In this document: positions 42,398 to 50,592 of the stretch, one piece after another | Layout: each line of letters opens with the position of its first letter | How positions within the stretch are numbered: the stretch's first letter is position 1 | From: Candidatus Baltobacteraceae bacterium | GTDB taxonomy: Bacteria; Vulcanimicrobiota; Vulcanimicrobiia; Vulcanimicrobiales; Vulcanimicrobiaceae | Assembly (NCBI GenBank): GCA_036489885.1 | Contig: DASXEW010000003.1 | Span: 1,426,001-1,490,000, forward strand | Direction: 5' to 3' | Length of the DNA stretch: 64,000 bases | Position numbers and translations under genes: made by a program | The notes under the pieces: generated by a model | What the model was told of the DNA's origin: nothing | What the model saw: the letters and a program-made list of their open reading frames with translations, nothing else | The model's database searches: none

Positions 42398-44137
42398 TTG
42401 AGAGGGCGCATATCCGTATGCGGCGCGCTTTGTGCTGTGCTGCTTACTGTGGGTTGTTCACATTCGTCGGGAGGAGGTGGCAGCCAATTGCCTGCTACCC
42501 CGCTCCAAACCGGGGAAAATGGAGGCGCTGCGCGTTCCGCGATGAGCGTGAGTGTAAGCGGCTCGACTGCGACGGTAACCGGCACCATCACGAGCGGCAA
42601 CAAGTTTGAATTCGTACTGAACGCGGGCTCAGGTTGTGGAAACGTTCCTATCCTCACGAACAGCGCAACTGCCTGGAGCACGAATGGTCTCAGTGTAACC
42701 TCTGGGACGGCGGCGACCGTGCTCGGTGAAGGGAGCTGCGCGACATCATTCACGGCCTCATCCGTGACCTTGGGGAGCGGAAGCAGCACCCCAAATCTCG
42801 CGGGGACGATAAACTCGACCGGCACCGACACGATCAATGTCGCCGGAGCCAACGGCTGCGGCGCGGTCAACGTAAATTACAGCTCAAGCACCGCGATCAC
42901 GTACAACGGTAATTCGCTCGCAAAAGGCGTCCCAATTTCCGTTTGGGGCTCCGGGAGCTGCGCCACATCGTTCACCGCTACGACGATAACGCTGGGATCG
43001 GGAAGTTCGAGCGCGTCAACGACCTCGATGACGCACGTGCTGACCGCGGATTATCTTGGCGGCTATTCCGGAACGAACACCGTTACCGCGGCGCAAGCCG
43101 CGCCGTATCTGAGCTGGGCGTCGACGTCGACTGCCGATTCGAGTGGAATCTCGAAAGCGGGCATCAAGACGATGATGTATCTCAGTCCGACGCGTCAAGC
43201 TACCACGGATCCGCTCTACTCATCCCATGCCTTTGCGTACGCATGCGGCGGGAGCACTATTGCCATTCCGTACAACAGCACCACCACGTTCTATCTTATG
43301 AATCCCGCTTCGACTACTCTGCAAAGCGCAATGAATGCATGGGCTAAAAACGAGCAGAGCGAAGGTCACTTCGACGCCTTCTTCTTGGACGACATGGACG
43401 ACTTATATTCCGTTCCGTCCACGCCGTGCAATGTAACGTCATCGGAGTGGGATTCCGAAAACTGGACGCTGATCTCGTCCTTCAACTATCCTGTTATATT
43501 CAACGGCTACGCAATATCTTCGGATAGCGAAGCGCTCATCGGTGATTCCCGCGTGACCGGAGCAATGGTCGAAGAGTGTTATGGCCGCGTCTCCAATCCA
43601 ACGCCACCCTACTCGACCGGCTCGTACTGGACAGAGGACGAAAATCTGCAAATTTCGGCCGCAAAAGCCGGTAAGATGTTTTTCTGCTACAATAACGGCG
43701 CGTACGCTTCGCAGTCGTATATTCAGCTGCGCGAATACATCTACGCCTCATTCCTCCTGACGTATTCCCCGAGCTCATCCGTCTTGTGGGAATCGCTGGC
43801 GACGACGAGCGGCTTGCACGTTTTTCCGGAAACGAAGCTCGTTCCGACGAGTCCGTACGTGGCCGCGAGCACGGTTTCTGCGCTCGAGACGTCAAGTGGT
43901 CTTTACGCTCAAGAGTACGCAGCCTGTTATCTAGCCGGCCAGAGCGTCGGTCCGTGCGCGGTCGTCGTAAATCCAAACTCGTCCGGCTCTCTCGCGTTTC
44001 CGTCCCTCAGACATACGTACAAGCACACGATGGCCCTGAGTGGTGAGGGTGTGCTGGACGGAGGCTCAGTTTCAGTGACGGGATCTGCACCGCCGGCCTC
44101 CGTAGCGCCCGAAACGGGGTTAGTCGTCCTAGAATGA
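42398..44137 (+). CDS. Secreted 'IDD' family lipoprotein, paralogue 1
   Basis: A 579-residue predicted lipoprotein, start TTG 42398 with AAAGGGAGA upstream; lipobox 'LTVGC' with Cys20. Two stalk repeats (about 58-127 and 134-201) share 'GSCATSFTA' and a 'CG..NV'-like segment. The main domain (212-579) has 'FDAFFLDDMDDLY' near 325-337, 'VEECYG', 'YIYASFLL', 'LHVFPETKL' and the common end 'EYAACYLAGQSVGPCAVVVN...VLDGGSVSVTG'. It is the most diverged member and has 'YLGGY' where the others have 'YCCxGY'. The acidic motif at a strand end recalls TIM-barrel glycosidases, but no family was recognised. Confidence 0.7.
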   Translation: MRGRISVCGALCAVLLTVGCSHSSGGGGSQLPATPLQTGENGGAARSAMSVSVSGSTATVTGTITSGNKFEFVLNAGSGCGNVPILTNSATAWSTNGLSVTSGTAATVLGEGSCATSFTASSVTLGSGSSTPNLAGTINSTGTDTINVAGANGCGAVNVNYSSSTAITYNGNSLAKGVPISVWGSGSCATSFTATTITLGSGSSSASTTSMTHVLTADYLGGYSGTNTVTAAQAAPYLSWASTSTADSSGISKAGIKTMMYLSPTRQATTDPLYSSHAFAYACGGSTIAIPYNSTTTFYLMNPASTTLQSAMNAWAKNEQSEGHFDAFFLDDMDDLYSVPSTPCNVTSSEWDSENWTLISSFNYPVIFNGYAISSDSEALIGDSRVTGAMVEECYGRVSNPTPPYSTGSYWTEDENLQISAAKAGKMFFCYNNGAYASQSYIQLREYIYASFLLTYSPSSSVLWESLATTSGLHVFPETKLVPTSPYVAASTVSALETSSGLYAQEYAACYLAGQSVGPCAVVVNPNSSGSLAFPSLRHTYKHTMALSGEGVLDGGSVSVTGSAPPASVAPETGLVVLE

Positions 44138-44141
44138 AAAT

Positions 44142-45650
44142 CTAAGGCAACAAAATATACGCACTCAAGCCTGGAATAGTTGACGGCACGGCGGCGCCGG
44201 TTAGTGACACGGTTCCGCCGTCGAGAACGCTCAGTTGATTGCTGATCGTCATCGTATGACCGTAAGTTCCATTAAGCATTGGTTTCGCGTGCGCGCTCGA
44301 GGACGGATTCACCACGAACGCGCACGCGCCGACGCTCGTTCCGTTGTAAAAGCAGCTCTGATATTCGCGGAAATACGTTCCGGCGGGATCTTGCAGCGCA
44401 CCGATGCCGGGCGAAGTCGACGGGTACGTGACGATCGGGTTGTACGCGGTGAGCTCTTCTTCGGGGAAGACGTGAATCTGCGGGTTCGTCGAGTTCGGAT
44501 TCTTGCCGTTGCCGGGATAACCGTAGTAGTCGTTCTGATAAGCGGTGTAGACCGGGTCCCAGACCAGCATGAAGGATGCAAACGCGTAGGTTCGCGCGGT
44601 ATACGACATCGCGCCGGTCGAGATCGAATCTTGATCTTGCAGCAAGTAGAGCTTTTGAGCGTTTACCGTGGCAATCTCGGCGTCTTCGGTGACGATCCAT
44701 TGATTCACCAGCTCGCCGCTCGTATTCAGGCCAATGATCGCATTCTTCGTATCACCCAAGCACTCGTCGCACACGAATCCGAACACGTTTGCAAGGCCGG
44801 TGAACTGGTTGATCGCGTTGGCAATGTTGGCGGTGCTGCCGCCGGCCTGGATCGTGATCGCCGAGAGCGCATTGAGCAGGTACTTTGGCGCCGTGTGCCC
44901 GGCGAGTAAGCCGGCGACGCTCATCGAATCGACGATCGCCGCGTAGGCGGTCGAAGATGCCGGCTCCGACCACTGTATGCCGTTGTGGCACGGCAAATCG
45001 TTGTTGTCGTTGTAGAGGTAGGCGTTGACGTCGTCTATGAAGACGATGCCGAACTCGGTGCTATAGTTGTATTGCGTTGTTACGTCGTTGTCGTATAACG
45101 CGAGCGCAGCCGGTTGCCATGGATCAGACAGATAACCGTTGCTGTTCTTTTCCGTGACTGGGTTGCCGGCGCAATCCAAAGCTTCAGCGCTCGCGTCGAG
45201 CCCGCCGGGCTTGATGTTGTTGAACTGCGCATCACCTGAATACACGTGCGAGTCGTCGATGTAGGCGTAGACGTGACTGGCGGAGACTCCGGCCGCCGCG
45301 AGTCCGGGCGTTCCGTAGCTCGGATACGTTCCGGTCGGATCGTTATTCGGAGACGGCGCTGCGAAATACGTGATCCATGGTTTCGCCGCTGCGACGCCAC
45401 CGGACGGTGTGTCGCTCGTGTAACCGCCGCAGCAGTAGTCAAAACTTTGCACATGCGTGAGCGCGTTTGGCGTAGGAGTAGCACCAGACTGTGACGTAGG
45501 TGACGTTCCTGGTGTGTTTTGTGTCACAGGGATGTTGTTTGCGACACTCGAGTGCGAGCCCGATCCTCCAGCGCCACCGCAACCGAAAACGGACACGAAC
45601 ATAAATCCGAGTAGGAACGCCAGTCTAAGCCGTCTTCGTAACAGCGACAT
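44142..45650 (-). CDS. Secreted 'IDD' family lipoprotein, paralogue 2
   Basis: A 502-residue lipoprotein with lipobox 'VFGC' (Cys24), a Ser/Thr/Pro linker without stalk repeats, and the full domain from about residue 65. Marks: 'FDYCCGGYTSDTP' (C73, C74), 'FGIVFIDDVNAYLY', 'CDECLGDTKNAI', 'YAFASFMLVWDPVYTAYQ', 'HVFPEEELTAYNPIV', and the end 'GAYILLP'-like 'SAYILLP'. It is strikingly close to paralogue 3 and lies in opposite orientation, their 5' ends facing a 354-base gap. Its 3' end is 4 bases from paralogue 1. Confidence 0.72.
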   Translation of the reverse strand: MSLLRRRLRLAFLLGFMFVSVFGCGGAGGSGSHSSVANNIPVTQNTPGTSPTSQSGATPTPNALTHVQSFDYCCGGYTSDTPSGGVAAAKPWITYFAAPSPNNDPTGTYPSYGTPGLAAAGVSASHVYAYIDDSHVYSGDAQFNNIKPGGLDASAEALDCAGNPVTEKNSNGYLSDPWQPAALALYDNDVTTQYNYSTEFGIVFIDDVNAYLYNDNNDLPCHNGIQWSEPASSTAYAAIVDSMSVAGLLAGHTAPKYLLNALSAITIQAGGSTANIANAINQFTGLANVFGFVCDECLGDTKNAIIGLNTSGELVNQWIVTEDAEIATVNAQKLYLLQDQDSISTGAMSYTARTYAFASFMLVWDPVYTAYQNDYYGYPGNGKNPNSTNPQIHVFPEEELTAYNPIVTYPSTSPGIGALQDPAGTYFREYQSCFYNGTSVGACAFVVNPSSSAHAKPMLNGTYGHTMTISNQLSVLDGGTVSLTGAAVPSTIPGLSAYILLP

Positions 45651-46004
45651 CGCCCCAAAAAATTCGGTCTACAAACGAGCGGGCTTTAGCAAACGTTCTT
45701 CGACTTTGTAAAGCAGCCGCTAAGAAATACTGAGATCGATCGGGCGCTAGTTTGCACGCTTAGTAGTCAAGCATGCGCCCTCAAACCCTTGCTGCATAAG
45801 GGTTTTTCGAAAGCTTTTCGATTTCGTCGAGCGATTGCTTGCCTCTATGACGGCCAAGTATGGTCGTCCTAGACATCCAAATCGAACCCATTAGTAACTT
45901 ATAGTGGCAGGCTGCGCGGCGTTCTCTTAGAGACTCCGCCTATCGTGCTTGGTCACGATACCTGTTACACGCAATGCCGCTTTAAAAAGTGGAGGACTTT
46001 CAGC
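45651..46004. promoter_or_regulatory. Divergent control region with a terminator-like hairpin
   Basis: A 354-base gap between paralogues 2 and 3. AAACCCTT (45783-45790) and AAGGGTTT (45798-45805) form an 8-base stem with a 7-base loop, followed on the plus strand by TTC and a further T-rich run. This looks like an intrinsic terminator or attenuator about 200 bases before the paralogue 3 start. GGAGG at 45991 is its ribosome site. Promoter boxes could not be assigned. Confidence 0.45.
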
Positions 46005-48266
46005 GTGGCGCGATGGTTGAAGGTGTCCTGGGTTACAGCCGGCCTCTGTTTTCTATTTCTGGCCGCATGTTCCGAAGGTTCGCATACCACGTTTCCGATG
46101 ACGGCAAGTAATGCGAGTCTCGGTAACGTCAACGGGGTTCGAACGACTGCTAGTGTGCAACTACCAGCAGTTGCCGGCACGATTCAAACCGTCAGCCCGT
46201 CGCAAATCAACATTTTGGCGCCTGCACCGTGTGGACACGTCAACGTCACCTACAGCGGTTCGACACAAATTGTTTATAACGGCTACACGCTAAGTGCCGG
46301 TACGTACGTGAATGTGTACGGAACCGGAAGTTGCTCGACGTCGTTTACGGCGACGGAGCTGTTCTTGGGAACGGCGACTCCTACGCCGGCACCGACGCCA
46401 TCGCCGACTCCGACCGGCGTTCCCGCCTTAACCGCGACAATTCAGACCGTCAGCCCGACGAAGCTCAACGTCCTGGGGCCGGCACCGTGCGGTCACGTCA
46501 ACGTCACCTACGGAAGCACGACACAGATCGTCTATAACGGCTACACGCTCGCGGCCGGCACCGTCGTCAACATTTACGGCACCGGCAGCTGCGCGACGTC
46601 GTTCACTGCGACGGCGCTTGTGCTCGGCACGCTGCCGACTCCGTCGCCGACGCCAACGGCAACGCCGACGCCCTCACCGACAAGCCCGCCGTTGCTCACG
46701 GCGACGATTCAATCCGTAACCGACTCGCAGCTGAAGGTGCTCGCGCCTGCGCCCTGCGGTCACGTTAACGTGAATTACGGACCCACGACCCAGATTAACT
46801 ATTACGGTTACACGTTGGCTCCCAACGTTATCGTCAACGTCTGGGGCAGCGGCAGCTGTGCAACCTCGTTCACGGCCACGATCATGACTCTCGGCGTGCT
46901 GCCGAATCCGACCCCAACGCCGTCACCGCCGCCGGTGAACAATCCGCTCAGTCACGTGCAAACCTTCGACTATTGCTGCGGTGGCTATAGTAACGACACG
47001 CCGACGGGCGGCGTCGCGACGGCGAAACCCTGGATTTCGTACTACGCAGCGCCGTCTGCGAACGGCGATCCGAGCGGAACGAATCCGACCTATGGCGCAC
47101 CCGGGCTCCAAGCTGCCGGAATCCCAGCCAGCCGCGTCTACACGTATATCGATGACTCACATGTCTACTCAGGCGATGCGCAATTCAGCAACGTCGCGCC
47201 CGGCGGCATCGACGCAAGCGCCGAAGCCAAGACCTGCGCCGGCGCTGCGATCACAGAAAAGAGCGGCGCCGGCTATCTCACCGATCCGTGGCAACCCGCG
47301 ACACTGACGCTGTACGACAATGATGTCACCACCCAATACAACTACAGTACCGAGTTTGGGATGGTGTTCATCGACGACATGAATGCGTACATCTATAACG
47401 ACAACAGCGCAATGCCGTGTCACAACGGCGCACAGTGGTCACAGCCGACGGCGTCGGCCGCCTACGCCACGATCGTGAATTCGATGACCGTCGCGAACCT
47501 ACTCGCGGGTCATCCGGCACCTGCGTACATGCTCAACGTGCTCTCGCCGATCGAGATCGAAGCTTCCGGCAGCATACCCAGCATGTCCAGCATGATCACT
47601 TCCTTCTCGGGTCTCGCAAACGTCATGGGCTTCACGTGCGACGAATGCTTGGCCGACAACAAGAACGCGATCATCGGTCAAAACACGGCGACCGAGATGA
47701 AAAATCAGTGGAGCATGACGGAGAACGCTGAGATCGCAACGGTCAACACGCGCAAGCTCTACGTCCTGCTCGATCAAGATTCGTCGTCGCGCGGCACATA
47801 CTCGTATGCGGGCCGCACGTACGCCTTCGCCTCCTTCATGTTGGCATGGGACCCCGTCTACACTGGGTATCAAACCGCATACTACGGTTTTCCGGGGAAC
47901 GGCACCAACCCGAACTCGGCAAATCCGCAGATCCATGTCTTCCCCGAAGAAGCGCTGACGGCGTACAATCCGATCGTTCCGTATCCGTCGACTTCGACCG
48001 GCGCTGCGGCCTTCCAAGACACCGGCGGAGCATTCTTCCGCGAATATCAGAGCTGCTTCTACAACGGCACGGCCATCGGCGGATGCGCGTTCATCGTGAA
48101 TCCGAATGCAAGCTCTGTCGGGACGCCGTCGCTGAAGGGCACGTACACGCATACGATGGTCATCAGCAGCGAGAACAGCGTCCTCGACGGTGGTACGGTC
48201 TCGCTTACGGGCGCGAGCGTTCCATCCTCAATCCCTGCCCTTGCTGGTTATATCCTATTGCCGTAA
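46005..48266 (+). CDS. Secreted 'IDD' family lipoprotein with three stalk repeats, paralogue 3
   Basis: A 753-residue lipoprotein. GTG 46005 is preceded by GGAGGA and gives a proper lipoprotein signal with Cys22 in 'LFLAAC'; the earlier ATG 45945 would add 20 unlikely residues. Three repeats of about 65 residues joined by Thr-Pro linkers lead to the main domain (about 317-753): 'FDYCCGGYSNDTP', 'FGMVFIDDMNAYIY', 'CDECLADNKNAI', 'YAFASFMLAWDPVYTGYQ', 'HVFPEEALTAYNP', 'FREYQSCFYNGTAIGGCAFIVN', 'VLDGGTVSLTGASVPS'. The stalk suggests presentation away from the outer membrane. Function unknown; a polysaccharide hydrolase or lyase is possible. Confidence 0.75.
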   Translation: MARWLKVSWVTAGLCFLFLAACSEGSHTTFPMTASNASLGNVNGVRTTASVQLPAVAGTIQTVSPSQINILAPAPCGHVNVTYSGSTQIVYNGYTLSAGTYVNVYGTGSCSTSFTATELFLGTATPTPAPTPSPTPTGVPALTATIQTVSPTKLNVLGPAPCGHVNVTYGSTTQIVYNGYTLAAGTVVNIYGTGSCATSFTATALVLGTLPTPSPTPTATPTPSPTSPPLLTATIQSVTDSQLKVLAPAPCGHVNVNYGPTTQINYYGYTLAPNVIVNVWGSGSCATSFTATIMTLGVLPNPTPTPSPPPVNNPLSHVQTFDYCCGGYSNDTPTGGVATAKPWISYYAAPSANGDPSGTNPTYGAPGLQAAGIPASRVYTYIDDSHVYSGDAQFSNVAPGGIDASAEAKTCAGAAITEKSGAGYLTDPWQPATLTLYDNDVTTQYNYSTEFGMVFIDDMNAYIYNDNSAMPCHNGAQWSQPTASAAYATIVNSMTVANLLAGHPAPAYMLNVLSPIEIEASGSIPSMSSMITSFSGLANVMGFTCDECLADNKNAIIGQNTATEMKNQWSMTENAEIATVNTRKLYVLLDQDSSSRGTYSYAGRTYAFASFMLAWDPVYTGYQTAYYGFPGNGTNPNSANPQIHVFPEEALTAYNPIVPYPSTSTGAAAFQDTGGAFFREYQSCFYNGTAIGGCAFIVNPNASSVGTPSLKGTYTHTMVISSENSVLDGGTVSLTGASVPSSIPALAGYILLP
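46176..46898 (+). repeat. Three in-gene stalk-domain repeats
   Basis: Units at about 46176-46370, 46434-46631 and 46701-46898 encode about 65 residues each with the pattern 'TIQTV.....L.VL.PAPCGHVNV' ... 'NGYTL..G..VNVYGTGSC.TSFTAT...LGT'. Each has two cysteines, perhaps a disulfide. The spacers code for Pro/Thr/Ser-rich linkers. The pattern resembles DUF5666-like OB folds. Confidence 0.75.
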
Positions 48267-49231
48267 GCCTGGCCCGGCGCGCGGTGAACAAGTAGGCCTT
48301 TCAACCAACCGAGTCCATACGAAACGTGCATCGTTAGAAGCACGAACGGCATCAGCATTGCGAGCGCACCCAATTTCGGAGTTGCGGCCGCGCTCGCTGC
48401 CGCCGTGAAACACGCGTAGGCGCCCGGGACGAGCCAGCAGAGCGGCTGCGGCGCTATCGCCGAAAGTGCAAGGCCGAGCACGAGTGCCGGCGGAGCAAGG
48501 ACACGGAAGGGGATGCGCGCCCCGAAATTCAGCTGGCTTTTTCGGCGCCAGAAACCGTAGCGGAACATCTGCGAGGCAAGCTCCGGAAGCGTGCGCCGAA
48601 CATGGTAGCGGCAACGCAGCTTCGGACTCGTTGCGAGCTTGTAACCTGCAGCACGCAAACGCAAGTTGAGGTCGGTGTCTTCATCGAAGGGGACATCTTC
48701 GTTGAAGCCGCCGATCTCGAGCAGAACGTCACGGCGAACGAAGCCGACCAGAACCGAATCGACGTAGCGTTCATCATCGACGTAACGGAACGTGGCGTCG
48801 CCGACGCCGTAAGGCGACGACATTGCGTACGCGATCGCTCGTCCGATGGTACCGTCGCCGAGTGCCTTCGGCGTTCCGCCGACGTTCGCCGCGTCGAGAC
48901 GCTCCGAGAGCGCAATTGCTTGCGCGATGTAGTCATCGCCGTATTCCGCGTGGGCAACGACAAACATGACGTACGTTCCGTTGGCAGAACGAATGCCTTG
49001 ATTGTAGGCAAAGACTTGAAATCGCTTGGGATTCTCGATCAGGCGAATCGTCGACCCGAATTCCGGATGCGAACGGACGATCTCCGCTGTACGATCGGTG
49101 CTGCCGCCGTCTACGACCAACACCTCGAGCTTGCCGTGCATGTCGCGTTGCTCGAGCAACTCGCGCAAACAGCGCTCGATGTGCCGCTCTTCGTTGAAGG
49201 TGGCAACGACCGCGGTAACGAGCGGAGTCAT
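48248..49231 (-). CDS. Family 2 glycosyltransferase, ExoA-like
   Basis: A 327-residue GT2 with N-terminal catalytic domain ('VVATFNEERHIERCL', 'VVDGGSTDRT') and about three C-terminal membrane segments (245-310). The metal-binding segment reads 'VVAHAEYGDD' where an aspartate usually precedes the 'AH', a point to check. 'GFNEDVPFDEDTDLNLRL' is the usual ED acceptor region. ATG 49231 overlaps the stop of paralogue 4 (ATGA). Its 3' end overlaps paralogue 3 by 19 bases. It builds the repeat unit on the inner face of the membrane. Confidence 0.85.
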   Translation of the reverse strand: MTPLVTAVVATFNEERHIERCLRELLEQRDMHGKLEVLVVDGGSTDRTAEIVRSHPEFGSTIRLIENPKRFQVFAYNQGIRSANGTYVMFVVAHAEYGDDYIAQAIALSERLDAANVGGTPKALGDGTIGRAIAYAMSSPYGVGDATFRYVDDERYVDSVLVGFVRRDVLLEIGGFNEDVPFDEDTDLNLRLRAAGYKLATSPKLRCRYHVRRTLPELASQMFRYGFWRRKSQLNFGARIPFRVLAPPALVLGLALSAIAPQPLCWLVPGAYACFTAAASAAATPKLGALAMLMPFVLLTMHVSYGLGWLKGLLVHRAPGQAYGNRI

Positions 49232-50484
49232 CGCGTGAGTATGTATCCCGTGGTAGGCGCGAGCGATCCCGGCATCGGAGGTCCGTCGAAGGACAGGGTG
49301 CCGCCTTCGAGGACCATGCCGCCGTGTAGAGCCGCCGTGTGATTGTAGTTTTGCGCGAGGTGCGGCCGTGAGCGCGCCGCCGACCGATCGCTGTTGACGA
49401 CGAACGCGCAGCCGCCGATCGGCGAGCGCCGGTAGTAACAGTGCGCGTATTCACGCACGTACGTTCCGGCGGGGTCACGCAGCTCATCGACCGATTCGAT
49501 GTTGCCTTTGAGCGGATCGTGCGCTACGAGCTGTGTCTCCGGGGTCACGTGCAGCTGGCCGGCTTGATTCGGAGCGTATGCCGTTTGATACACCGAGAAC
49601 TTGGGATCCCACGCCAGCATGTAGGACGCGAAGGTGTATGCGCGCGCGGCCGGATTGTTCGCGATATAGCGCACGTAGAGCCAAAAGATCTTGCGCATGC
49701 GCTCGGTCTTGATCTCGAGGCCGAGATCGTCGCGCCACTCCGTATCGTAGGTTACCTTATCCGGTTTGTTGCCTGCGAAGCACTCCTCGCACATTCCGCC
49801 GAGCACGTTCGCGGGTTTGAGCATCGCGAGCGGGACCGTATATTGGTCGCCCTTGTCGACGTAGTCCGAGAGTCCGTTGAAGATCAAATTGGGGACGATC
49901 GAGCGTCCAGCGACCTGGATGCGCGCGGCAGCTAGAAGTGTCGCGTCTTGCTCTGCTGTAGCCGGCTCGGGCCATGGCGTATTCCCGATGCACGGCGGTC
50001 CGTTTGTCAGGCCGTAACGATACGCGTCGGCATCGTCGATGAAGTACGCGTTGTAGGCCGGATAGTAACGGTACGCAAGCTCTTCGTCCAGCAGATTGAG
50101 CGTTTGCGGCGAGCGCGGGTTGGTCAGATAGCCGGGCGGCGATTCAGTACGGATCAACACTCCGCCGCAATTGGTTGCGCGCGTCGCAGCATACTTACCG
50201 CCGTCAACGGCAGCATACAGATGATCGCCCTGATAAACTTTGAAGACGTCGACGTAACGGTAGATGTTTTGGATTCCGGCCGCGCGATCGGCGTCCGCCC
50301 CCGGATTGTCGGGCGTCGCCGCCCACGTGAGGTACGGCGCCGCCGACGAGGGTGCGACCGTGTCGTTTGCGTAGCCGTGGCAACAGTAAGCTGCGGTCGG
50401 AACGTGCGCTTCAACCGGGACCGCTGCAGTTGCAGGGCGGCCAACCAGAAGTGCGGTTGCAAGTAAGAGTCCGAGTACGCGCAC
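49228..50484 (-). CDS. Secreted 'IDD' family protein, paralogue 4
   Basis: A 418-residue exported protein with a cleavable signal ('RPATAAVP') and no lipobox or stalk repeats; start GTG 50484. Family marks: 'YCCHGYANDT' (C34, C35), 'AAPYLTWA' as in paralogue 1, 'YNAYFIDDADAYRYG', 'CEECFAGNK', 'YTFASYMLAWDPKFSVYQ', 'HVTPETQLVAHDP', 'YVREYAHCYYRRSPIGGCAFVVN' and the end 'TTGYILTR'. It is probably soluble in the periplasm. It is co-translated with the ExoA-like glycosyltransferase, the best evidence that this family belongs to polysaccharide biology. Confidence 0.75.
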   Translation of the reverse strand: MRVLGLLLATALLVGRPATAAVPVEAHVPTAAYCCHGYANDTVAPSSAAPYLTWAATPDNPGADADRAAGIQNIYRYVDVFKVYQGDHLYAAVDGGKYAATRATNCGGVLIRTESPPGYLTNPRSPQTLNLLDEELAYRYYPAYNAYFIDDADAYRYGLTNGPPCIGNTPWPEPATAEQDATLLAAARIQVAGRSIVPNLIFNGLSDYVDKGDQYTVPLAMLKPANVLGGMCEECFAGNKPDKVTYDTEWRDDLGLEIKTERMRKIFWLYVRYIANNPAARAYTFASYMLAWDPKFSVYQTAYAPNQAGQLHVTPETQLVAHDPLKGNIESVDELRDPAGTYVREYAHCYYRRSPIGGCAFVVNSDRSAARSRPHLAQNYNHTAALHGGMVLEGGTLSFDGPPMPGSLAPTTGYILTR

Positions 50485-50592
50485 ACAGGCAGTTTAGGTC
50501 GTTGCGGCCATCTCGAAAAGTGCCAAAAGGGCCGAGTAGGCAAGCGATTTCCGGGTAACGTAAACGCGTTCCCCGCATCTCTTGGATCGAGT

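Noticed and set aside
46380-46950. Regularly spaced similar blocks suggestive of a CRISPR array
   Set aside because: They are about 260 bases apart, in frame, and code for domain repeats with Pro/Thr linkers.
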